DNA of 36,247 nt from an uncultured bacterium (GCA_905214305.1 CAJMLK010000025.1:1-36247); one strand, 5' to 3'; numbered from the stretch's first letter, positions 9,173 through 16,897 are shown. The notes: generated from the letters alone by a model not told the origin. A program made the numbers and translations.

Positions 9173-9661
9173 CTAGCCGAGGTTTTTGCTGCCCTTGAAG
9201 CTGACGCCGATGATTTCATACGTCACGCGGCCACGGGGAATTTCAACGGAAACTTCATCCCCTTCCTCGCGCCCGAGCAGGGCCTGCCCTACGGGTGAAA
9301 GAAACGAAATGGAACCCTTGCTGGGGTCGGCTTCGTCCGGGCCAAGGATGGTGTAGGTTTTGGCTTCGCCGCTGTCCACATCTTCCAGTTCCACGGTTGC
9401 GCCAAAGATAACCTTGTCGCCCTGAAGCTTATCAAGGTCAATAACCTGATAAAGGGCCATGCGCGATTCAATGTACTTAATGCGCGCCTCGGCCATGCCC
9501 TGGCGTTCACGTGCGGCGTCATAGCCGGCATTTTCGCGCAGGTCGCCTTCTTCTCTGGCTTCCTTGATGGCCTGAATGATCTCCGGCCGTTCGCTTTTCA
9601 GGCGGGCCAACTCTTCTTCCAGCGCCTTGTAGCCTTGTACGGAAATGGGAATACTCGTCAT
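9173..9661 (-). CDS. greA: transcription elongation factor GreA
   Basis: A 162-residue protein, the normal GreA size. GreA enters the RNA polymerase secondary channel and stimulates cleavage of backtracked RNA. The N-terminal coiled coil (about 1-78) carries the acidic tip in EEGDLRENAGYDAARE (the Asp/Glu pair that holds the catalytic metal). The C-terminal FKBP-like domain includes ILGPDEADPSKGSISFLSPVGQALLG. The ATG at 9661 has GAGG 7 nt upstream. A terminator-type hairpin with eight U residues ends only 18 nt before this start, within the leader, suggesting premature termination as a control point. It is monocistronic and convergent with the glycosyltransferase gene. Confidence 0.96.
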   Translation of the reverse strand: MTSIPISVQGYKALEEELARLKSERPEIIQAIKEAREEGDLRENAGYDAARERQGMAEARIKYIESRMALYQVIDLDKLQGDKVIFGATVELEDVDSGEAKTYTILGPDEADPSKGSISFLSPVGQALLGREEGDEVSVEIPRGRVTYEIIGVSFKGSKNLG

Positions 9662-9678
9662 GTCGAACCTCGCAACGC

Positions 9679-9706
9679 AAAAAAAACGCCGCTGCCCAGG
9701 CAGCGG
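9679..9706 (-). terminator. terminator-like hairpin inside the greA leader (candidate attenuator)
   Basis: On the minus strand CCGCTGCC and GGCAGCGG pair with at most a 2-4 nt loop, followed by CG and eight T. It lies entirely upstream of the greA start and no minus-strand gene precedes it, so it would end transcripts started from greA's own promoter. In E. coli the greA leader terminates early to give the GraL RNA; the likeness here is positional. Confidence 0.7.
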
Positions 9707-10117
9707 AGCATGCGTTTAGCAAAAAGTGGTTTTTATGAAAAAAAATCTGGTATTCCGGCGAAGGCCATGGTTCAGCGCGCATAAGCGCTTTGAGCGCTAC
9801 CAGCTGCCAAAAAAGTGCCGGCCTTGCGGCGTTTTCACAGTGTGAATTTTGCCGGAAAATACACACCGGGCAGCTGCACCTTGCAGGCCCGAAAACCTCT
9901 CCGGCCGCGCGGGCCGGAATCAAAACCGTAACTGCGCCTCTACCCTAACCACTGCACAGGTTCCGGTCAAGCTTTAAACAAAAAATTCCAGCCCTGTTGG
10001 GCGCATACCGGCAGGGCGCGCACAGTTGGCACTTGCGCCGTGCTGGTGCAGCGTATATGCTAGAAAAATTGTTATAAACCGAGCTGATCGTCAGCCGCAT
10101 TCAAACAACGGCAGCTT
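9707..10117. other. divergent intergenic region between greA and the flippase gene
   Basis: No gene is supported. Structures seen: an 11-bp near-perfect inverted repeat at 9840-9866 (arms GTGTGAATTTT and AAAATACACAC, one mismatch), a palindromic AGCGCT pair at 9785-9798, and a CCGGCC/GGCCGG hairpin at 9900-9916. The 9840 repeat has the size of a transcription-factor operator, but I cannot assign it to a regulator. Confidence 0.4.
10033..10061 (+). promoter_or_regulatory. possible sigma-70 promoter for the flippase gene
   Basis: TTGCGC, 17 nt, TATGCT, placing transcription start near 10068, about 50 nt before the ATG at 10118. A second A/T-rich stretch (TTGTTATAAACC) lies just downstream, so exact assignment is tentative. 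Confidence 0.4.
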
Positions 10118-11671
10118 ATGAAAAAATATTTGCGTTATCTCGGGCCATTACTGATCTCGGCCATTTTTTTGCTGGCAGTGTATCTTTTGTACCATAAGCT
10201 GAAAAGCTACAGTGTCGCGCAAATCCGCGAAAGCCTTTCCCAGATATCCCATACGCGCATCGCCCTTTCCCTGCTGCTCATGGTGGTCAACTATATGATC
10301 CTTGTGGGCTATGACTGGCTTGCGCTCAAGGCCATCCACAAAAGCCTTCCCCTGCCGCGTGTGGGGCTGGTTTCTTTTGTGGGGCAGGCCGTCAGCTACA
10401 ATTTTGGCGCGCTGCTTGGTGGCACGAGCGTTCGTTACCGCTTCTATTCTGCCTGGGGTTTTTCGCTGACAGACATAGTGCGGCTGGTGCTTATGCTGGC
10501 GGTCACTTTCTGGGTAGGCGCGCTCGGGCTGTGCGGGGCCATCTTTATGGTGGCGCCCCCCATTATCCCTGACGAGCTGCTGGTCAAGATGCCCTTGAAA
10601 GACGTGCGCATACTGGGCGTCATTCTTTTTGCCATAGCCTGTTCCTATCTTGCTTTGTGCTTTTTTATCCGCAAGCCCGTACACATTTTCGGCAAGGAAT
10701 TTGTTTTTCCGCCGCCGCGCATTGCCATTGCCCAGGCCCTTGTGGCGGGTGTGGACATCGTGGTCGCTGCCGCCTGCATGTATGTACTGCTGCCGGGGGA
10801 TATGGGCGTCAGCTTTATCGACTTTTTGCCCAGCTACCTGATGGCTCAGGTGGCGGTGGTGCTGACGCACATTCCCGGCGGGGTCGGGGTGTTCGAGCTT
10901 GTCATTCTGCACCTTACCCACACCTCGCACGAGCAGATGGTTTTTGCCGCCGTGCTTCTGTTCCGGCTGATTTATTTCATTATTCCGCTGCTGGCCGCAG
11001 CCCTGTTGCTGGTGCTCTATGAAGTGCGCCAGCGCCGTCAGGTGCTGCGCGGGGCGGGGCGCTGGCTTTCTGTGCTTTCGCATACCATTTCGGCGTATAT
11101 GTGCTTTTCTGCCGGGATTATTTTGCTGGTGTCATCCACCTTGCCTCTGGGCAAGCACGCTCTGGCCATGCTGCGCATTATGGAGCCGTACCATGTGACG
11201 GCCATAGGGCATTTGGTCAGCTGCCTTTCGGGCGCGGCTCTGCTGTTTGTTTCCTACGGACTGGAGCGCCGCCAGACGCGCGCGTTCCATATGGCCGTGG
11301 TTTTTCTCTGCCTCGGCATTGTCGGGTCGTTGCTCAACGGTTTTTCATGGCTTACGGCAGGCATGGTGAGCGTGGTGCTGCTGGCTGTATGCATGGCCCG
11401 CAGGCGTTTTTACCGCGCTTCGTTTTTCTGGCAGGAGCCTATCCCCCTGTCCTGGCTGGGCGGCGCCATGGGCGTGCTCGTGCTGGTGGCCGCTCTGGGC
11501 TGGACGCTGTACCACACGGCATGGAGCCATTCCGCCAACTGGTGGGTCAACGCGGCCCCCAATGTCACGCGTACGACCTACGCTTTTGTGGGCATTGCGG
11601 TGGGGCTGGTGCTTTCGTGGATATGGCGTGCTTCTCTGAGGCGGCGTGCGCGCCACAGGCAGGAAAAGTGA
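10118..11671 (+). CDS. MprF/YbhN-type lysylphosphatidylglycerol flippase-like membrane protein
   Basis: A 517-residue polytopic membrane protein with about 12-14 hydrophobic segments. Residues 1-330 match the UPF0104/YbhN fold: an N-terminal TM, then GYDWLALKAI, the diagnostic SYNFGALLGGTSVRYRFYS block near residues 92-110, and the HIPGGVGVFELVIL motif near 260. The second half adds more TM helices, as in the N-terminal flippase half of MprF, but the chain stops at a basic tail (SLRRRARHRQEK). The cytosolic aminoacyl-PG synthase (DUF2156) that follows in MprF is therefore absent. MprF flips aminoacylated phosphatidylglycerol to resist cationic peptides; what this protein moves is unknown. It is monocistronic and closed by a strong terminator. 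Confidence 0.85.
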   Translation: MKKYLRYLGPLLISAIFLLAVYLLYHKLKSYSVAQIRESLSQISHTRIALSLLLMVVNYMILVGYDWLALKAIHKSLPLPRVGLVSFVGQAVSYNFGALLGGTSVRYRFYSAWGFSLTDIVRLVLMLAVTFWVGALGLCGAIFMVAPPIIPDELLVKMPLKDVRILGVILFAIACSYLALCFFIRKPVHIFGKEFVFPPPRIAIAQALVAGVDIVVAAACMYVLLPGDMGVSFIDFLPSYLMAQVAVVLTHIPGGVGVFELVILHLTHTSHEQMVFAAVLLFRLIYFIIPLLAAALLLVLYEVRQRRQVLRGAGRWLSVLSHTISAYMCFSAGIILLVSSTLPLGKHALAMLRIMEPYHVTAIGHLVSCLSGAALLFVSYGLERRQTRAFHMAVVFLCLGIVGSLLNGFSWLTAGMVSVVLLAVCMARRRFYRASFFWQEPIPLSWLGGAMGVLVLVAALGWTLYHTAWSHSANWWVNAAPNVTRTTYAFVGIAVGLVLSWIWRASLRRRARHRQEK

Positions 11672-11682
11672 TGCAGATTGAG

Positions 11683-11720
11683 ATGCAAAAGGCCCGTGGC
11701 ATGCCACGGGCTTTTTGCAT
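11683..11720 (+). terminator. strong intrinsic terminator after the flippase gene
   Basis: An 18-bp stem (left arm 11683-11700, right arm 11703-11720, one G-U position) around GCCCGTGGC/GCCACGGGC, with a run of five T in the right arm. It starts 12 nt after the stop codon. Confidence 0.85.
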
Positions 11721-12070
11721 GGTATCTGGACTGCCGGGAGCGTAATCTGCCGCTCTTCACGGCTTGCAGTGCTTTCAGGGCTTGCAGGGCTTGCAGCCGC
11801 ATTCCGCCCTTCGCCGCACCATTTCTTTTCGACTGCGAACCGTCAGTTTGGCATTTCGATGGCTGTTCGTCCTTTCCCTCACTCGGCTTGCTGTTGTCTG
11901 GCAACTCCAGCTTTAGCGATCTGGTGGAGGGCACACACCCTGTTGGAGCATCACATCCAGGACATGCTCACTGGCAGGGCCTGTCAGTGCGAACGCCCCC
12001 GCTTTCGTTTATCAGGCGAAAGCGGGGGCGTTCTTAACCATGTGGGAAGCAATGTTTTTATACAGCAGGG
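11721..12070. other. convergent intergenic region with a 9-bp tandem repeat
   Basis: Four adjacent 9-bp units lie at 11761-11796 (GGCTTGCAG, TGCTTTCAG, GGCTTGCAG, GGCTTGCAG). The rest shows no supported gene. A minus-strand frame covers it (LQALQALKALQ from the repeat), but it runs through the neighbouring terminator and has no ribosome-binding site. A terminator occupies 11991-12033. Confidence 0.45.
11991..12033 (-). terminator. 17-bp perfect hairpin, terminator of the outer-membrane protein gene
   Basis: Arms 11991-12007 and 12017-12033 pair perfectly (GAACGCCCCCGCTTTCG and complement) around a 9-nt loop. It lies about 38 nt downstream of the stop at 12071 on the minus strand. The U-tract is minimal (GTTC), but the stem is very stable. 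Confidence 0.7.
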
Positions 12071-12742
12071 CTAGAACGTAAAACGAACGCCCAGGCTGAA
12101 TTCATTGGCATAAGGAGCCATGCCGACCTTGGCCTTCTGGCCGCCGAATGACTTTTCATGCTCATAGTAGCTCAGGCCCACGAAGCGGTATGCCAGATCG
12201 GCAGAGATGGTTTCGGTAAAGGCATAGGAAACGCCAGCTCCGGCGTTCCAGGCAAATACCGTGTTATAATCGGTGCTGCTTCCGCTGTATCCCAGACCCT
12301 CAACCTTGTACCGGCTTTCAACAAAGCCCATGCCAAGTCCGCCGCCAATATAGGGCGTAAAGGCGGTGTCGTTGTGGAAGTCCCAGTAAAGGTTAAGAAA
12401 CAGGGTTTGCAGGTTCCAGCGGCCCTTCAGGGTCGCATCCAGACCGTGCTTGCCGTCCCAGTCCGTTTCAGAATTGGTGCGGATGGCGTATTCAATTTCT
12501 GTGCGCAGGGGAATGTCGTTGGCAGGGTAGAAGTCGTAACCGACAAAAGCGCCGCCCCCAACGGTATTCTGGCTGTATTCGCCGGTGTCAAAGAAGTTTG
12601 CGCCTTTGCTTGTTGAGACGTTTCCAGTGCTCTGGATGGAATCAATGAATTTGAGGCCCAGATAAAAACCGGAATTTTGCGCGAAGGCGGGTACAGCAAG
12701 GGCCACAGTCAGTGCGACGGCCAGAAAGATTCTTTTGAACAT
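12071..12742 (-). CDS. small outer-membrane beta-barrel protein (opacity/OmpA-barrel-like)
   Basis: A 223-residue protein with a classic signal peptide (MFKR, a hydrophobic core, cleavage after PAFA at residue 21). Alternating hydrophobic/polar beta-strands follow, with Gly- and aromatic-rich turns such as PYIGGGLGMGFVESRY and WNAGAGVSYAFTETISADLAYRFVGLSYYEHEK. It ends in Phe (GVRFTF), the C-terminal beta-signal read by the BAM machinery. This is the 8-strand outer-membrane barrel pattern (Pfam OMP_b-brl style); no periplasmic OmpA domain is attached. Its function cannot be deduced; related proteins act in adhesion or envelope integrity. GGAGAG lies 5 nt before the ATG. It is monocistronic. 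Confidence 0.85.
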   Translation of the reverse strand: MFKRIFLAVALTVALAVPAFAQNSGFYLGLKFIDSIQSTGNVSTSKGANFFDTGEYSQNTVGGGAFVGYDFYPANDIPLRTEIEYAIRTNSETDWDGKHGLDATLKGRWNLQTLFLNLYWDFHNDTAFTPYIGGGLGMGFVESRYKVEGLGYSGSSTDYNTVFAWNAGAGVSYAFTETISADLAYRFVGLSYYEHEKSFGGQKAKVGMAPYANEFSLGVRFTF

Positions 12743-12831
12743 GACTCTCTCCAGGTTTTGTTATGCCGTTTTTGAAAGCCTTTCTTTGGCATTTGCCCGT
12801 TTTTTCGGAATTGTTATCCGCTTTTATGCTG

Positions 12832-12859
12832 ACCATACCTGAACATTGTAAATTATCAA
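12832..12859 (-). promoter_or_regulatory. possible sigma-70 promoter for the beta-barrel gene
   Basis: On the minus strand TTGATA, 16 nt, TATGGT. This would give a leader of about 85 nt before the start at 12742. The flanking DNA is A/T-rich, unlike the genes around it. Confidence 0.4.
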
Positions 12860-13118
12860 GCCGCTGAAACACAGATATGACCCGTGCTGTTTATGTTTAT
12901 TCAAATATTTTTCACAGGTTATCTTTTTGCTGCTGATGTTTGGCTAAAAAAGCGCTTTTCCGGCAGTGCCAGGGCATTTTTTCTTCGAGCGCATGGGTGA
13001 GCCTTGAAAGTGCCGGGGCACAAAGGACAGGGCTTGGCTCTGCGCTTAATTGCGCTGCGGCATTGCAGGAACGTTGCACATGCATTTTGCCGTGCCCCGA
13101 GGCTCTTGGGGGCTGAGA
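12860..13118. other. intergenic region between the AraC gene and the beta-barrel gene
   Basis: No gene seen. It holds an A/T-rich stretch (about 12840-12950) and the short palindrome AAAAGCGCTTTT near 12947-12958. A small GTGC/GCAC hairpin near 13009-13020 is a weak candidate for ending the minus-strand AraC transcript. Confidence 0.35.
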
Positions 13119-14081
13119 CTAGAAACTGGGAAGGCCGTACTGCATTCCGGGCTTTGACGGCTTGGCAAGAATGGGTTCGTCCATCAGTTTTTTGACATCC
13201 CTGCGGGGTGAGTCTCCAAACAGACGCTTGTATTCCCGGTTGAACTGGCTGAGGTTGTCATAGCCCACAGCGTTGCCCGCACTGCCCACATCCATGCCCT
13301 GAACCAGCATCAGACGCTGCGCCTCGTGGAGGCGAAGGCGTTTTTGGTACTGTATGGGGCTGAGCGCCGTTATTTCCTTGAAGTGGCGGTGGAAAGTGGA
13401 CGGGGCCATATGCGCCTTCTCCGCCAGGTCTTCAATCTGGATGGCGGCTGTGATGTTTTGCTTCAGCCAGTTGATTGCCTGGAAAATCTGGTTGCTCTGC
13501 GAGCCCGGGGTGCAGAAAGAGAGCAGGCTGTGTCCATTGGGGCCGATGAGCAGAAGGTAATGGATTTCCTTAATGATCATGGGGGCAAGCACCGGGGCGC
13601 GCTCCGGCATGACCAGCAGTTCGGCAAGCCGCACAAATGCGTCGAGCATGGCGGCCTCAAGCGGCTGAACCAGAATCCCCCTGAACGTGGAGTCCGCATT
13701 GGACACGCCACGTGGAATCTCCAGCGCCAGCTGGGCAACAAGGCTTTTATCAAGATCAATGACCAGTGCCGTGCCTGGCGCCTCGGGTGAGGCTTCGCAT
13801 TCTACAATGACACCCGGCACATCCATGCCCGTGACCAGAATGTCATTTTCCCCGTAGTGATATTCCCCAACCCCCGTCACAACTTTCTTGTGCCCCTGAA
13901 TCATCTTGACGATCATCGGCTTGTAAAGGTGCGCGCCGCCTCTGGTGGGCTGTTCAATCCTGTAGAGCGTAACCCCAGGTATGCCCACATCATATTCGCC
14001 AGGTTCGGCCATTTGGCCGTGAACAAGTTCCTGCAGAAGGCTCTTGGCCTTTTCTTTGTCCACACGATTGGTGTCCGCCAT
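13119..14081 (-). CDS. AraC-family transcriptional regulator (AraC_N cupin + HTH)
   Basis: A 320-residue regulator. The N-terminal 190 residues form the AraC_N sensor type (PEGVTLYRIEQP-like start, GEYHYGENDILVTGMDVPG cupin turn near 75-95). The C-terminal 100 residues hold two helix-turn-helix units: one around IQIEDLAEKAHMAPSTFHRHFKE and a second around VGYDNLSQFNREYKRLFGDSP. An upstream ATG at 14111 exists, but the ATG at 14081 has AGGAGA at proper spacing and starts at the conserved part. E. coli YqhC, which responds to aldehydes, is of this type. It diverges from a three-gene set (hydrolase, PAS-like, dehydrogenase) across 216 nt, so control of those genes is the natural inference. Confidence 0.88.
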   Translation of the reverse strand: MADTNRVDKEKAKSLLQELVHGQMAEPGEYDVGIPGVTLYRIEQPTRGGAHLYKPMIVKMIQGHKKVVTGVGEYHYGENDILVTGMDVPGVIVECEASPEAPGTALVIDLDKSLVAQLALEIPRGVSNADSTFRGILVQPLEAAMLDAFVRLAELLVMPERAPVLAPMIIKEIHYLLLIGPNGHSLLSFCTPGSQSNQIFQAINWLKQNITAAIQIEDLAEKAHMAPSTFHRHFKEITALSPIQYQKRLRLHEAQRLMLVQGMDVGSAGNAVGYDNLSQFNREYKRLFGDSPRRDVKKLMDEPILAKPSKPGMQYGLPSF

Positions 14082-14297
14082 ATTTCTTCTCCTGTTCCCG
14101 CTCAGTAGCATGCTTTTACATAAAGATCATGGGCAGAGAGTTTTGTGCAGAAAAAAAGCAGAATCATGTCTGTTAATTTTTTTATAGCTCACTATGCTGC
14201 AAATGCAAAACAGTGATGGCACGAGCAAGCCGGGGAGCGGCTCAGAGCATTCGCCCCCTGCATGTGACATGGTTTTAGCTCTGAAAAGGAGAACTTG

Positions 14298-15218
14298 ATG
14301 AAAAGCGTCAGTTTCAAAAATAATGCTGTGGATGTGGCTGCCAATCTTCACCTGCCACAGGGCTTTAACGAAAAAGGCAAATACCCCGCAGTGGTTTGCG
14401 CGCACCCGATCAGCAGCTGCAAGGAGCAGACCTCCGGGATATATGCGGCAAAGCTGGCTGAAAAGGGCTTTATAGCTCTGGCGTTCGATGCTTCCACGCA
14501 GGGTGCGAGCGGTGGGGAGCCGCGTTTTATGGAAGTGCCCGCCGCACGCATAGAGGATTTCCGCTGCGCGGCAGACTATCTTGTGACGCTTGACCATGTC
14601 GATGAAAACCGCATGGGCGTCCTGGGGGTCTGCGGTGGCGGCGGATATGCGGTCAGCGCGGCCATGACGGAGCGACGGTTCAAGGCGGTAGCTACGGTTT
14701 CCGGCGCCAACTACGGCAGGCTTATGCGTGAAGGCGACTTTACCCCTGATGCCGCGATCCGAACTCTGGAAGCCATCGCCAAACAGCGCACAGCCGAGGC
14801 CAGAGGCGCTGAGCCGCTGATTGTTGGGTACGCACCCCATTCGCACGAGGAGCGGGAGAAGGCGGGGCTTGTCGATATCGATATGGTGGAGGCCGTTGAT
14901 TACTACAGAACACCCAGAGGGGAACGTCCGGGTTCACCCAACAGGCTCCGTTTTACCAGCACCGCCGCTGCGGTGGGCTACGATGCCTTTCATCTGGCCG
15001 ACCACCTGCTGACCCAGCCGTTGCAGATCATTATCGGCAGCAGGCCGGGGGCGTTCGGGTCTTACCGGGACGGCTTCGATCTCTTCAGCAGGGCGTGCTC
15101 CAGGAACAAAAATCTGTTCGTGGTCAACGGTGCGAGCCATTACGATCTTTATGATGTTCCGCAATACGTCGATCAGGCGGTCGAGCGGCTGGCGGAGTTC
15201 TTTGGCCGATACCTGTAG
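14298..15218 (+). CDS. alpha/beta-hydrolase (dienelactone-hydrolase/YcjY-like)
   Basis: A 306-residue soluble alpha/beta-hydrolase. The nucleophile elbow is GVCGGGG (Cys112 in place of Ser), as in dienelactone hydrolases. An acidic residue plausibly follows in the fold, and the catalytic His is in GASHYDLYD near the C-terminus. The early motif PAVVCAHPISSCKEQ carries the oxyanion-hole region. The start at 14298 is preceded by AAGGAG 6 nt upstream; a TTG directly before it is not needed. It is the first gene of a set with the PAS-like protein (75-nt gap) and the dehydrogenase (61-nt gap), opposite the AraC regulator. The substrate is unknown; detoxification of a reactive carbonyl or ester is one possibility. 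Confidence 0.82.
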   Translation: MKSVSFKNNAVDVAANLHLPQGFNEKGKYPAVVCAHPISSCKEQTSGIYAAKLAEKGFIALAFDASTQGASGGEPRFMEVPAARIEDFRCAADYLVTLDHVDENRMGVLGVCGGGGYAVSAAMTERRFKAVATVSGANYGRLMREGDFTPDAAIRTLEAIAKQRTAEARGAEPLIVGYAPHSHEEREKAGLVDIDMVEAVDYYRTPRGERPGSPNRLRFTSTAAAVGYDAFHLADHLLTQPLQIIIGSRPGAFGSYRDGFDLFSRACSRNKNLFVVNGASHYDLYDVPQYVDQAVERLAEFFGRYL

Positions 15219-15293
15219 CGCGACATTCCCCGTCTTGCTTCAAAAAAATCGTAACTTTTACACGATTCCAGAAAATGGAAGGAAGGATAAAAA

Positions 15294-15674
15294 ATGGCAA
15301 AAGTAGAAGATATCGAAGTGGACGACAGGCTTATTGAGGCTTTTCATCTCATGTATGACCACTTTCCTGAAGGTGTGCAGCTGGTGCACAAGTCAAAACG
15401 GATCATTGCCCTCAACGCTGTCTGCGCATCCTTTGTGCGGCACGTGGGCATGATCTGCAGCAAGCACGGAGCGCCTGAACATCACAAGGGCTGTCTGGCC
15501 CACAAAACAGTCAAAGAGCACAGGGCCACATGGTTGAAAGGCCCCAGAATGACCCCCGATGCGCCGGAAGCCACAATTTTTTGGCTGCCCATTGACGGAT
15601 ACCCGGATTTTTACATCCATTTTGGTGTGCATTGCATGAAGAACTACAGTGCACCTTCTTCAGAAGATGCATAA
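15294..15674 (+). CDS. small PAS-like protein with a Cys/His cluster
   Basis: A 126-residue soluble protein I cannot name. Residues 11-48 (IEAFHLMYDHFPEGVQLVHK...ALNAVC) read like the first helices and strands of a PAS domain. The middle carries a dense potential ligand set: C44, C55, H58, H63, H64, C67, H70 and H76, with H113-C114 near the end. In sensor PAS domains a paired-cysteine insert at this place is common; here the spacing C-x2-H-x4-HH-x2-C-x2-H is unusual. No output domain is attached, so it may be a stand-alone metal, haem or redox sensor, or an enzyme partner. The start is firm: GGAAGGA 8 nt before the ATG. Confidence 0.7.
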   Translation: MAKVEDIEVDDRLIEAFHLMYDHFPEGVQLVHKSKRIIALNAVCASFVRHVGMICSKHGAPEHHKGCLAHKTVKEHRATWLKGPRMTPDAPEATIFWLPIDGYPDFYIHFGVHCMKNYSAPSSEDA

Positions 15675-15735
15675 CCATTGAGCGTTAAAAAAATCCAGAA
15701 TGAATCAACGTCACTCAGACCATCAGGAGATTTTT

Positions 15736-16479
15736 ATGAAAACGGCATTGATCACCGGCGCAAGTACAGGAATCGGCAAAGCTCTGGCCTATGCGTTCGC
15801 CTCACGTGGTTTTAATCTTATCCTTGTGGCGCGAAGAAAAGCTCTGCTTGATGAAATTGCGGAAGACATCCGGGGGAGGCACAAGGCGGAAGTGCTCGTG
15901 CACGAAGCGGATCTGACACAGAAAAAGGCCGTTGTCGCCTTGTATGAAGAAAGTAAAAAGCACACCATTGATGTGTTGATCAACAATGCTGGCTTCGGGG
16001 ATTTCAGCTATCCCTGGGATGTTGATCTGGACAAGGCTGAACGGATGCTTGACCTGAACGTCAAGGCGCTGACCGAGCTTTCACTGCGCTATGTGGCGGA
16101 TTATCGCGACAAGCAGGCAACCCTGATCAACGTTTCATCAATCGGGGGGTATGGTATCTTCAGTTCCGCTGTTCTCTACTGCGCAACAAAATTCTTTGTA
16201 GCCTCTTTTACCGAGGGCATTTCCAACGCGCTGCATGAACAGGGCAAAAAAATGCGCGCCAAGGTTCTCGCCCCTTCTTCCACCTCCAGCGAATTTGTGG
16301 CCCGTGCCAGCGACGATGCCGCTCTGAACGGCGAGGAAATCATTTCCTCGATGGAGTTTATCAGTTCAGAACAGTTGGCCGAGTACGCCTACACCCTGTA
16401 TGAAAGCGATAAATGCGTAGGCATTGTCAACGCCGCCAACGAGCTGGAGCTGAAAGACCCGATGTACCCGGTGAAATGA
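15736..16479 (+). CDS. short-chain dehydrogenase/reductase (classical SDR)
   Basis: A 247-residue NAD(P)-dependent oxidoreductase. The Rossmann motif TGASTGIG is at 7-14, the ARR at 32-34 suggests NADPH preference, NNAG is at 83-86, the catalytic Ser is near 134-135 (NVSSIGG), and Tyr148/Lys152 form the YxxxK pair. The ATG at 15736 has AGGAG 6 nt upstream; an ATG 36 nt earlier lacks one and adds a non-conserved tail. It ends the hydrolase/PAS-like/dehydrogenase set and is followed by a strong terminator. The substrate is unknown; ketone or aldehyde reduction would fit the divergent AraC regulator. Confidence 0.87.
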   Translation: MKTALITGASTGIGKALAYAFASRGFNLILVARRKALLDEIAEDIRGRHKAEVLVHEADLTQKKAVVALYEESKKHTIDVLINNAGFGDFSYPWDVDLDKAERMLDLNVKALTELSLRYVADYRDKQATLINVSSIGGYGIFSSAVLYCATKFFVASFTEGISNALHEQGKKMRAKVLAPSSTSSEFVARASDDAALNGEEIISSMEFISSEQLAEYAYTLYESDKCVGIVNAANELELKDPMYPVK

Positions 16480-16508
16480 TCCCGTCACTGTAAAATCAGC
16501 CAGATGCG

Positions 16509-16559
16509 AAAATGTGAGGGAGCCTGCCGTGTAAAAAGGCAGGTCTCCCTCACATTTTT
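16509..16559 (+). terminator. strong intrinsic terminator after the dehydrogenase gene
   Basis: A 20-bp stem with one bulged T: AAAATGTGAGGGAG pairs with CTCCCTCACATTTT and CCTGCC with GGCAGG, 9-nt loop, followed by T-rich sequence. It lies 30 nt past the stop codon. Confidence 0.88.
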
Positions 16560-16857
16560 ATTATAGTTGCGTGCGGTTGCCGATGCTTTATTCTCAACGA
16601 CCCTGTTGAACGCAAACCGGCGCAGATGTGTCTGCCAGCTCCGGCCCGGCGGGGGCATTTGAAGCATGGCGGGGCAACTCTCGAGCGGAAAAAGTTGTTG
16701 CCCCAATAGCTGCCCCAAAAAAACGGAAGCTACCAACGACACATTGCTACAGATCGTTTACCGCTATGCTGTTACCAAAAGCGTGGGTTGATAGGGCGGC
16801 AGCAGTCGTTTTTGCGGCCATCACACACAAAAAACACACATGATAAAAATCAGAGCA
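16560..16857. other. gene-free stretch between two terminators
   Basis: I see no supported gene, RNA or repeat. Frames on both strands lack ribosome-binding sites. Because it adjoins the 3' side of a tRNA-Ser gene I looked for an integrase fragment and for an att duplicate of the tRNA end and found neither. Confidence 0.4.
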
Positions 16858-16891
16858 AAGAAAAAGGGGTTACTGTTTCCAGTAACCCCTT
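16858..16891 (-). terminator. terminator of tRNA-Ser
   Basis: On the minus strand a perfect 12-bp stem (AAGGGGTTACTG/CAGTAACCCCTT, 4-nt loop GAAA) ends in a T-rich tract. It begins 6 nt after the tRNA CCA end. Confidence 0.9.
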
Positions 16892-16897
16892 GAAATA

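Noticed and set aside
10026..10046. TTGGCAC...TGCT as a sigma-54 promoter before the flippase gene
   Set aside because: The GG-to-GC distance is 12 nt, not the required 10.
11578..11934. Minus-strand 118-codon frame between the flippase and beta-barrel genes
   Set aside because: It crosses a strong terminator and overlaps the flippase 3' end; its LQALQAL run comes from the 9-bp tandem repeat.
16560..16897. Integrase remnant or att site beside tRNA-Ser
   Set aside because: No integrase motif and no second copy of the tRNA 3' end within the window.
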